Origin: Bretschneidera sinensis | Taxonomy: Eukaryota; Streptophyta; Magnoliopsida; Brassicales; Akaniaceae | Assembly: GCA_023935145.1 (NCBI GenBank) | Contig: CM043700.1 | Coordinates: 70,321,120 to 70,385,119, forward strand | Reading direction: 5' to 3' | Length of the DNA stretch: 64,000 nt | In this document: in pieces, positions 55,747 through 64,000 of the stretch | How positions within the stretch are numbered: position 1 is the stretch's first letter | Layout: every line of letters starts with the position of its first letter | Program-made: the position numbers and the translations under genes | The notes under the pieces: generated by a model | Databases searched by the model: none | Told to the model about the DNA's origin: nothing | What the model saw: the letters and a program-made list of their open reading frames with translations, nothing else

Positions 55747-56700
55747 ATGACACGTGGACGTGTGAGAGCTAGAGTTAGAGTTGTTGACTTGAGAAGGCAT
55801 GGTAGGCCCCCAATATTTAGACAAGTTGAGATTGAGGTTGAGTCTGAGTCTGAGTCTATGGTCCCTATAAGGGAACGTATTGATAGTATAATTGATATTA
55901 GTAGGAGTGTGAGAGAATTTGGAGTTCAAAAAAATGAGCTAAGAAAAGCTCTTGCTCATGGTATTGAGAAAATGAATGTAACAGATGATAGAGTTGATAG
56001 TTTATAGCATAGACTTGATGAACAGGCTAGAGTAGTGCTTGAGGTTGTTGTTGTAAATCCAATAATGGTAAACATTAAAAAATGGAAAGGTGAATTTATG
56101 CATGAAATGCAGGGATATTGTTTTGTTAGATATATTAAAGTTGAATGCTTTGTTGGTTAAAGGATTTATGAATCATTTTGAGCCTGAGTTATGGGTGAAA
56201 CATGTAAAGAGATTATTTGGTATTTTACTAGTGACTAATAGGCAAAGGGACGCCTTTGCTTCATTTAAGTCAGAAGAAGAAGCTTTAGAATGATGGAAGG
56301 ATATTCTTCCCAAGGTAAGTGCATATGCTGATAGACCCTTAACTTGGAGTAGATTTAAGAAGGCTTTTTCTTTTATAAATATTACTCGTCACAGATGAGG
56401 CGTTCCTTATCACAAGGAACTGTAATACAGAGTTAGGGGGAAACAAGATCTTTTGCTTCTGTATCTCAAAGTAATATTGGTAGGACCCTAAGATTTGGGA
56501 GACAGGCTATGGGAATTGAAAGTTATGGTAGAGGAATAAGTATGACACCAAAGCGAAATTTGTTGAGATAAGTGCTGGAGGTGTCGGAAGAAGACATGTG
56601 GAGAGATGTGGTAGATCAGGAAGTATGCGGGGCAAAGGCAGAGGAGCAGTTATTAAAAGAGGGTGAGATAATCAGATGCACTCCAGAGTGAGCATAATTT
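55747..56700 (+). pseudogene. Gag of Tekay-like element 2
   Basis: Start chosen at MTRGRVRARVRVVDLRRHGR (55747), an Arg-rich opening like that of element 1. It continues with EIEVESESESMVPIRERIDS and KALAHGIEKMNVTDDRVDSL-stop. A broken gag core follows (LLVKGFMNHFEPELWVKHVK near 56150-56205, then FASFKSEEEALE). Remnants up to 56700 are heavily decayed; I could not find the zinc knuckle. Confidence 0.65.
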
Positions 56701-57141
56701 AGGCATTGATCCAGTAGGATGCCCAAGCTACTCTTGATATTGTTATGGGTACAATATCTAGTCACATGCTAGATTATTAATTGATCCTAGTGCAACCCAT
56801 TCTTTTGCATCCAATGTATTTATGAAGTCTATTGATGTATGTATTAGTCCTTTAAAGCATAAAATTATTATTGAAGTTCCCGCTAGAGATAGAGTGATAG
56901 TCATAAATGTTTACAAGGGTTGTGTGATTCGTATTAGTGATAAAAAAATTTAAGTTGATTTATTACCTTTGAATATGATAGATTTTCATTTGATTTGGGG
57001 AATGAATTAGTTGTCGGTATATCATGTCTGGGTTGATTATTGTAAGAAAAAATATGGTGTTCAAGATATCAGGACAAGTGGAATTTAGTTTCAAGGAGAA
57101 CGTAAGATACTCCCGAACTACCTGGCATATGTGAGGGGTAT
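56701..57141 (+). pseudogene. Protease region of Tekay-like element 2
   Basis: Around 56765-56830 the frame reads ARLLIDPSATHSFAS, where LIDSGATHSF is usual, so the active-site Ser-Gly pair has become Pro-Ser. Later phrases (IDVCISPLKHKIIIEVPA) follow in order. The region ends with a decayed link to RT. Confidence 0.65.
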
Positions 57142-57925
57142 TTGGCATATGTGGTGGATTTTAGAAATGATAGTAAAGAGTTAGAAGAAATCTTAGTAGT
57201 GAAAGATTTTTTGGATGTATTTCTCGATGAGTTGCCTAGTTTGCCTCCTAGTAGGGAGATTAAATTCTCTATTGATGTGATAGCAGATTCATCAAATATA
57301 TCTATAGCACCCTACAAAATGGCACCCGTTGAGTTAAGAGAATTGAAATTCAGCTTCAAGAATTGTTAGATAAACAATTTATTTGACCAAGTGTATCACC
57401 ATAGGGAGCTCATATATTGTTTGTAAAAAAGAAAAATATAACGATAATGTTTTGTAGAGACTCCAAACAGCTAAATAAGATCATCGTTAAGAACAAATAT
57501 CCTTTGACTATTATAGATGATTTATTTGAGCAATTACGGAGAGCAATGGTGTTTTCTAGGATAGACTTGCGGTTAGGTTATCACCAGTTAAGGATAAAGG
57601 AGGGAGACGTACCTAGGTTATGTTCATTAATGACATCTTGGTGTATTCTAAGACTAAGGAAGAGCATGTAAAATATTTAGAAACTGTGTTGGAAATTCTG
57701 AGAAGAGAGAGATTATATGTTATGATTTTCTAAATGTGAATTTTGGCTGAATGAAATAACTTTCTTGGGGCATGTAATATCTGGAGATGACAGTTGATCC
57801 ACAAAACGTAGAGGCAATGTTAAATTGGGAGAGACCAGCTAATGTAACTGAGATTAGAATCTTCTTGGGGTTAGCCGGTTATTATAGAAGATTCATTCAA
57901 CAAATTTCTATTATTGCAGTACTGT
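57142..57925 (+). pseudogene. Reverse transcriptase of Tekay-like element 2, with internal deletion
   Basis: 57142-57369 gives VKDFLDVFLDELPSLPPSRE, then ISIAPYKMAPVELRELK. 57417-57615 gives [20 protein letters not shown] and [20 protein letters not shown]. Then the frame jumps directly to [16 protein letters not shown], so about 150 bp of the palm (the FRTRYGHYEF block) is deleted near 57616. The catalytic box is FIND instead of FIDD (57623-57634), a D-to-N change. The thumb follows to [14 protein letters not shown] (about 57870-57903). Confidence 0.85.
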
Positions 57926-58400
57926 TGACTTGATTGACCAGGAAAGGGGTGAAATTGTATGGTCCGGGGAGTGTGAGAAAAGCTTCCAATTACTAAAGGA
58001 TAAATTGACTACAGCTCCAGTATTAGTGCTTCTTTCTGGTGATGAAGGATTTGTGGTGAATAGTGATGCATCCCATCAAGAGTTGGAATGTGTGTTGATG
58101 CAACATGGGAAGGTAATGGCATATACTTCTAAGCAATTGAAGAATCATGAGAGAAATTACCCTACCCATGACTTAGAGTTAGCTGTCATAGTGCTTGCTT
58201 GAAATTTGAAGACATCATCTATATGGATCCACTTGTAAGATATTTATTGATCATAAGAGTTTGATGTACTTAAATACTTAGAGAGAGTTGAATTTGAGAT
58301 AGAGGCGGTGGATGGAGTTGATTAGTGACTATGATTGTATAATTCACTAGAATCTAGGAAAGCCGAAGGTGGTAGTTGATGCATTGAGAAAAAACTCTAT
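57926..58400 (+). pseudogene. RNase H of Tekay-like element 2
   Basis: The open frame 57930-58202 reads [20 protein letters not shown] and [20 protein letters not shown], then [20 protein letters not shown] and [16 protein letters not shown]. The usual YSDAS is NSDAS here. A later part (DHKSLMYL, then RRWMELISDYDC) follows across stops. Confidence 0.82.
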
Positions 58401-59866
58401 AAGAAGATTAATTGTTATTGAGAGTCATTATGTGAAATTTAGGATAGATTTAAGAGAGATAAGAATGAAGTTGAATATCAGTGATAGAATATCATTGTTA
58501 GTAAACATGGTTGTACAATCATCCAATGTAGAACACTTATTAGAAATGCAAGCTAGAGATGAGGAGATAGAGAAAATTAAGCAGGAAATGCTTAGTAGAA
58601 AGTAATATGAGTTTAAAAATTTGAAATGAGGGTATCTTGGTATTGGAACATGGGACGTGTGTTCCCAATGATGATAAGTTGAGAAAGAAGATATTGAAAA
58701 ATGAACATGATGACGTATATTTGATGCACCCGAGTAACAATAAGATGTATAGAGGATTGAGAAAGAATTACTAGTGGTCAAGATTGAAGAGGAATGTAGC
58801 TAAATATATTTCTAGATGTTTGATTTGTCTGTAAGTGAGGTCTGAGAATAGACATTCAGCAGGCTTATTAAACTACTTGGAGTCCTGAAAAGTTGGTTGA
58901 ACTATATGTAATTGAGATGGTGAGATTGCATAGAGTGCCTTTGAGCATAGCATCAAATAGATATGCTTTATTTACATCTAGATTATGGAGAGGCATGCAG
59001 AAAGCCATAGGTACACAATTGCAGTTTGGTACAACTTTTCATCCTAAAACAAATGAGCAGGCAGAAAAGATTATTAGAGTACTATAAGATATGTTGAGAG
59101 CAAATGTGATGAGTTTTCTAGTGAGTTGGAATGCTTACTTGCTCTTGATTGAATTTTCTTATAACAATCAACATCAATCTAGTATTGGAATGACACTGTT
59201 TGAGGCATTGAATTGTAGGAGGTGTAGAAATCCTATATGTTGGGAAGAAATTGGAGAGAGAAATATATTTGGTCCATAAATTATTGAGTTAACAACTGAG
59301 ATGATCAAACTGGTTAGAGAGAACCTTAAAGCAGCACAAAGTAGACCGAATAGCTTTGCTAATAATAGAAGAAGATCTTTTGAGTTTCAAAAAGGTGATT
59401 GGGTGTATTTGAAAATATCTCCATGAAAAGGTTTGTTGAAGGCCAAAAAGAAAAGAAAGTTGAGTCCGAGGTATGTGGGACCCTATGAGGTTATTGAGAA
59501 AGTTGGGCTAGTTGTGTATAACCTGGAATTGCCTCCAGAGTTGAAGTAGTTACATAACATATTTCACGTTTCACTTTTGCAAAAGCACTTACATGATGAA
59601 TCTCCTAATAGTTCGAGTCAAGCTGTAGAAATTCATAAAGATTTGACTTTTATACAAGTATCAGTGAGAATTTTAAACCAAAAAAAAAAAAAAAAACAAG
59701 TCTATGTAATAAAATAATTCCATTAGTTCAAGTTCTATGCTGGAATAAAGATGTTGAAGAGATTACATGAGAGCATGAGGTAACTATGAAGAAATATTAT
59801 TCACAATTGTTTCTTGAGTTAGGTAAGGAAATTTAGGGGACGAAATTTTTATAAGGTGGGTAGAAT
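58401..59866 (+). pseudogene. Integrase and chromodomain of Tekay-like element 2
   Basis: 58690-58870 holds the zinc-finger region (NNKMYRGLRKNY, YISRCLICL). The first half of the core, with the first catalytic Asp, is deleted near 58885. 58893-59087 gives MVRLHRVPLSIASNRYALFT, where the second Asp of SDR is Asn, then GTQLQFGTTFHPKTNEQAEK. 59091-59279 gives FSYNNQHQSSIGMTLFEALN and CRRCRNPICWEEIGERN. The C-terminus (about 59520-59830) has LHNIFHVSLLQKHLHD and a chromodomain of the NKIIPLVQVLCWNKDVEEIT type. An A-run at 59681-59697 causes a frameshift. The polypurine tract is 59853-59866. Confidence 0.83.
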
Positions 59867-61549
59867 TGTAATACCCACGTTCTTAAAGTAAGGGTAAAGA
59901 ATTAATTTGATAGATATTACATGGAAATAAAATAATATATAAATGAAAGATTTATTATTAAATAAAATAATTCTTTTGAAAAAAAAAACTGGACGAGTGG
60001 TGGGGAGTAGTTACAAAGAAAAATAAAAAAAAAAATAAAAAAACTGGACGAGTGGTGGTGTAGTTACAAAGAAGAAAAAAAAAAGACAGGCAACACTTGG
60101 ACGTCTAGATGTTGCATACATTATATGCATCAGTACATTTGCAATGTGATGAAACAGTGCAGCGACGAAGTTAAGATAAAAATTTGGTTTTTGTTTTATT
60201 TTATTTATTTCTTACCTAATCCTGTTTGGCTTTCTTCTTTCTTCAAATCTATTTCTTTAAACACTTGGGGACTGAAAGATATGTTGAAAGAGTAAAATTT
60301 TGAAGAGGTTTACAGGAGAATTTTAAAGAGAGTAAAAGAAAGCTCTAAGAAAAACAAAAAGTAATAATGTGAATTTTATTTTTTAAATTTAGCATACATG
60401 ATATTACCCGGAATTCAATGTGGAAATTTTAAAGGGTATGAATTCTGGAAGAAATGAAGAATAAATTATAAATTTTAATATAAATATTATGTTAGGTGTT
60501 GACGATCGGTAATCGGATGAAATTGCTTAAAAGAGCAGGAAAGGCAAGAAGGTGATCCACGAGTAGCTTTAAATGCTACGTGGTGAGTTAGATTTACTTT
60601 TAGTAATCGAGATAAATATGAAATTAAAGTGATGATATTTGAATTAATTATCAAACTATGATAGGATGATATATAAAAGTTGGTTGATGGATATGATATG
60701 AATAATTGATACGTTAAAGATTTATTATATGAGAAGTAATATTATTAAAATAATGAGTTAATAAAATATATAAAGAAAGGATAAATGAAATTCTCGACAA
60801 ACTCTGATTGATAATTTGATACGATATATGAGAAGATAATTTAATGAATATGATAAAAATAATAATTTTGAAAAAAAATTGGATAGCTAAATTGAATGTA
60901 TGCTTTTTTTTTATATTATTGTTCATATACATATGCATGAAATGAAAAGAACTGGGAAGGCAACCGGTCTAAATGAAATAAAAGAACCATAACAGCCGGT
61001 ATATGCTGGAAATAAAATAACCGAGAAGGCATCCGGTCTAAATAAAACCGTGACAGTCAGTATATGCTAGAAATAAAATAACCGAGAAGACAACCGGTCT
61101 AAATGAAATAAAAGAACCGTGACAGCTGATATATGTTGGAAATAAAAGAATCGAGAAGACAGCCGGTATATGCTAGAAATAAAATAATTGGGAAAACAGC
61201 CGATCTAAGCTAAAACATGTCGACATGTGGGAAAATGTTCTCAAATAATAATATAATTTAAATTCATGCATTGCATTTGTTTTACATATTGATTATTATT
61301 GCTTGAGATGCTAAAGTGTTATTCTTGATTGTAAATTTATTGATAAATGAATGAGTTTCACAGAGAGACAGATATGATGAGAAAGAAATATGAAAGTATG
61401 ATATGATAAAAATTATCTGAGTGATTGATTATATGATGTGAACCTCATAATGAGATAATTATGAGGTAAAATTGATATTCTCCATATGATTAAATATATG
61501 AGAAGAAGAGATTGATAAATGATGAGGATTAGGATATGAGTAGTGATAA
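59867..61549 (+). repeat. 3' LTR of Tekay-like element 2, truncated
   Basis: TGTAATACCC at 59867, co-linear with the 5' LTR to 'gagtagtgataa' at 61549 (equivalent to about 55205 in the 5' LTR). The remaining part, including the TTACA end and the target duplication, is missing. Confidence 0.92.
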
Positions 61550-62089
61550 GCCCACTACTATTACTGTTGGAGGATCCGTCAACGAAAAGTGCCTATCCGG
61601 GTGTTTCTTCATTATATTTGGGCTCTTGCCTCTCATGGGGCTCTTCAATGAGTGCGCTTTGTACAATAAAGTCATCTAGAGCTTGTGCTTTTATAGCTAT
61701 TCAAGGTTTGTAGCGGATATCGAATTCCCCCAACTCTATAGAACATTTCACCAGTCTTTCAAAGATATTGGGTTTGTACAAGACTGCCTCAGTGGCTGGT
61801 CAATTAGAACTGTGTTGGTGTGAGCCTAAAAGTAAAGTCATAGTTTTCTGGCCATGATAATGACAATATAAGCTAGCTTTTCGATCAGGTTGTACCGAGT
61901 TTATGTATCATTGAGAACTCTGTTAACATAATTGATGGGTCTCTAGGCCTCACATTCTTCTTGAATTAACACAGAGGCATTGACAGCTAGATTTGCGATG
62001 ATGAAAAGGAAAAGCTCTTCTCCTCCAATGGGCTTGCTTAGGAGAGGTGGTGAGTTGAGGTAGTCTTTGAGTTCCTCAAAAGCTATTTA
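61550..62089 (-). pseudogene. First RNase H and start of the archaeal-type RNase H of the Tat-like element
   Basis: On the minus strand: KPIGGEELFLFIIANLAVNA (about 61970-62040), then VLIQEECEA and RPINYVNRVLNDT, a normal RNase H order. At about 61560-61583 comes VDGSSNSNSSG, the opening of the second RNase H domain. It is cut at 61550 and continues at 53267. Confidence 0.8.
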
Positions 62090-62900
62090 TCATTCTTCAA
62101 TCCATGAAAAGTATTTAACTTCCTTTAGTGCATTGAAGAAGGGCACACATTTCTCAGCAGATTTGAACATGAAATGGTTAAGGGTAGCGATGCGTCTTAT
62201 TAGTCGTTGGAATTCTTTGATATTTCGAGGAGGGCTCATGTCTAAGATTGCCTTGATTTTTTTGGGGTTAACTTCTGTTCCACGTTGGGTGACCATAAAC
62301 CTAAGGAACTTGCCAAATGTAACCCCGAATGCACATTTACCTAGGCTGAGCTTCATCTGATAATGCCTGAATACTTTGAAGGCTTTTCCAAGGTTAGATA
62401 TATGGTCCTTGGACTTGGAACTCTTGATGAGCATGTCATTAACGTACACCTCCACGTTTCTTCCGATTTGCTCCTTGAAGAGTTTGTTGACCAATCCCTA
62501 ATAGGTTACCTCCACGTTCTTGAGTCCGAAGGGCATGACCTTGTAACAGTAAAGGCCTTGATCGATGACAAAGACGGTTTTTGAGTGGTCTGATTCAAGC
62601 ATAAGAATTTGATTGTACCATGAATATGCATTTGTGAAGCTAAGTAACTCATACTCCGAGGTGGCATCAATCAGCTGGTCTATCATCTATAATTGAAAAA
62701 CTGTCTTCTGGGCATGTTTTATTGAGGTTGATGAAGTTCATGCAGATTTTTCACTTTCCATTTGATTTCTTTATCATGACCACATTGGTGACCCAATTTG
62801 GGTAGTGGACCTCCCGGATAAATTCAGTGGTAAGAAGCTTATTAACTTCTTCCTCGATGGCTTTTTGTCGCTCAGGAGTGAATGTTCTCTTTTTATAAAC
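62090..62900 (-). pseudogene. Reverse transcriptase of the Tat-like element
   Basis: From 62900 down: FTPERQKAIEEEVNKLLTTE, then REVHYPNWVTNVVMIKKSNG. 62686-62498 gives FTNAYSWYNQILMLESDHSK and LYCYKVMPFGLKNVEVTY. 62494-62090 gives VNKLFKEQIGRNVEVYVNDM, with the catalytic box YVND at 62435-62446 (normally YVDD). It then gives KCAFGVTFGKFLRFMVTQRG and SPPRNIKEFQRLIRRIATLN, which are Tat-group phrases. The loss of the second Asp would inactivate the enzyme on its own. Confidence 0.88.
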
Positions 62901-63750
62901 TACTGGCATGTGGTTCGGATCCACATTTAGCCTATGGGTGATAACTTGTGGATTAATCCAGGCATGTTTGACGTCGACTAGGCGAAAACATCCTGGTTTT
63001 CCTAGAGGAAAAATACCAGAGAATTTCTGATCTTTTCAAATAAATTAGACCCAATCTGTACGGTCTTCTGATCCTCTCCCTCATTTAGGGGGATGATGAC
63101 TAACTTTTCAACAGGTTGGCCCCTCAGAGCTTTAAGTTCATCGCTCAGGTCTTCAATCTCAAGGGGTAAGGCTTTGAATTTCTTATGCCTCTTTATGGAG
63201 TTGAGGTAGCAGGATTAAGATGCGGCTTGATTCCTCCGAACTTCTTCGATTCCATTTTCACTGGGGAATTTCATATTTAGGTGATATGTGGAAACAACAA
63301 CCTTTATAGAGTTCTGACTCAGTCTCCCGAGGATGGCATAGTAGGAGGGTGGATGTTTGATGACCAAGAATGTGTTCATGACAGTGGTTTGCTTAGGAGC
63401 TGAGCCTAGATAACGAGAAGGACTATGTTGTCTTCCGGGAGTATTGGTTCTCTTGAAAATCTGTAAAGTGGAGATTCCACTGGCTTGAGCCGTTCGTCAC
63501 TGAGCTTCATTTTTTAGGAAGCATCATTGTATTGGATGTCGATCGAACTCCCATTGTCGACTAAGATCCTTTCCACGTAGTAATTTTCGATCAATAGGGT
63601 GACGACCAGGGTGTTGTTGTGTGGTGTTTGTAGTCATTCTAGATCTTCATTAGTGAAATAAACCACTTGATCTGTTCTTGTTTTCTTATTAGGCCCAATG
63701 ACAAAGGCAACTGACCTGACATTGATCTTTGTTGCTTGTAGTGAAAGAGG
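62901..63750 (-). pseudogene. Protease region of the Tat-like element
   Basis: On the minus strand, about 63740-63530: VRSVAFVIGPNKKTRTDQVV and YFTNEDLE-stop-LQTPHNNTL. Then follow VVTLLIENYYVERILVDNGS and SIDI. The catalytic motif is DNGSS (codons 63544-63558), a known variant of DGGSS/DDGSS in this group. Downstream to 62901 is linker sequence with stops. Upstream coding ends abruptly near 63750, where gag should be. Confidence 0.78.
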
Positions 63751-63754
63751 TTCG

Positions 63755-63877
63755 TTTTGCCTTTTTGTCACGTGTAGCTATCTAATTGGTTATCTTGTTT
63801 TATTTGTGAAACTACCTTCTTGTCCTTTGGAAGATGCCACATGTCATCATGTTATTGGTCGGGAAATTTTCCCTGCA
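63755..63877 (-). repeat. 5' LTR remnant of the Tat-like element
   Basis: Matches 35838-35961 (shared phrases 'agctatctaattggt' against 'aactatctgaatggt', and 'catcatgttattggtcgg' against 'tatcatgttaatggttgg'). The edge TGCA at 63877 corresponds to the LTR start. The joint to protease coding at about 63750 removes the rest of the LTR, the primer-binding site and gag. Confidence 0.6.
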
Positions 63878-64000
63878 TAAGTAATAAACAAATGTCTTAT
63901 TTGTTGTTATCATTCTATTGTTATAAAAGTCATGTATTTCATTTATTGATGGGAATATTTTGTTTTTTTTTTTTTTGTACTTCAACATATTTTATTGAAT
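63878..64000. other. AT-rich window end
   Basis: AT-rich with a T-run at 63964-63977. TAAGT directly follows the LTR edge. Nothing is recognisable. Confidence 0.4.

Larger units (their letters stand above)
53268..61549 (+). mobile_element. Tekay-like Ty3/gypsy chromovirus with a truncated 3' LTR
   Basis: 5' LTR 53268-55644 (2377 bp), initiator-Met primer-binding site, decayed gag-pol, polypurine tract and a 3' LTR that stops at 61549. About 690 bp of its end is missing. The left flank is CTAACC and the right flank GCCCAC, with no target duplication because the right end was deleted. The Tat-like RNase H reading frame resumes right at the breakpoint. Several pol blocks are also deleted. Same family as the solo LTR at 261-2706. 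Confidence 0.88.
35700..63877 (-). mobile_element. Tat-like Ty3/gypsy element, gag deleted, hosting three nested insertions
   Basis: A minus-strand element whose coding order, read from high coordinates, is protease, RT, RNase H, a second archaeal-type RNase H, integrase, an antisense accessory gene and the 3' LTR. The second RNase H and the long spacer with an extra gene are Tat-lineage traits. The LTR-like ends at 35700-35961 and 63755-63877 share a stretch of about 125 bp. The element is interrupted at 40710-52411 (inside integrase) and 53268-61549 (inside the archaeal-type RNase H). Coding resumes in the expected order on each far side. Net length is about 8.2 kb. Gag and most of the 5' LTR are gone, joined near 63750. 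The outer bounds are less certain than the internal joins. Confidence 0.75.

Noticed and set aside
1..64000. CRISPR array, tRNA or rRNA genes
   Set aside because: The regular repeats are tandem arrays without unique spacers; tRNA-like words occur only as primer-binding sites next to LTRs; no rRNA motif seen.

Overview
This window is plant nuclear DNA, and everything I can recognise in it is transposable-element sequence. It contains En/Spm-type CACTA transposase fragments, chromovirus (Tekay-like and CRM-like), Tat-like and Athila-like Ty3/gypsy elements, and a Ty1/copia element. Reading frames are broken by many stops and elements sit inside one another, as in pericentromeric or other gene-poor heterochromatin of an angiosperm, probably a dicot. 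I cannot name the species. I found no intact host gene, rRNA, tRNA gene or CRISPR array. Lineage names are judged from protein motifs by eye.

Layout. 1-4316 is the 3' end of a Tat-like gypsy element (3' LTR 3642-4316) interrupted by a solo Tekay-type LTR (261-2706). 4691-27793 is a decayed CACTA element on the minus strand. It has subterminal ATCACCGA-type repeats at both ends, a 160-bp tandem array (5545-7200) and transposase fragments. It was split by a CRM-like gypsy element (9456-14788, TSD AAAAC) and a Tekay-like gypsy element (15379-24147), and it also carries two LTR remnants (25590-26050 and 26137-27111). 29087-34999 is a complete but dead Ty1/copia element (TSD AAATA).

35700-63877 is one minus-strand Tat-like gypsy element, about 8.2 kb once its insertions are subtracted. 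It has lost gag and most of its 5' LTR. It carries an antisense, intron-containing accessory gene (37367-39090) between integrase and 3' LTR. Its integrase core is split by a plus-strand Athila-like non-autonomous element (40710-52411, TSD TGGTC). The 5' LTR of that element is split in turn by a minus-strand gag-only Athila-like element (40966-46915, TSD GCACA). The archaeal-type RNase H domain of the Tat element is split by a plus-strand Tekay-like element (53268-61549) whose 3' LTR is truncated.

How the parts relate. None of the elements can encode a full set of proteins. Catalytic Asp or Glu codons have repeatedly become Asn or Lys, and Gln codons have become stops, as expected from cytosine-methylation decay. 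The most interesting patterns are: the antisense spliced gene inside the Tat element; short GC-rich palindromic boxes just upstream of the TATA box in LTRs of several unrelated families, with different sequence but the same position; a conserved block of about 50 bp shared by the two Athila-like elements; and a CRM-type reading frame that ends inside the LTR.
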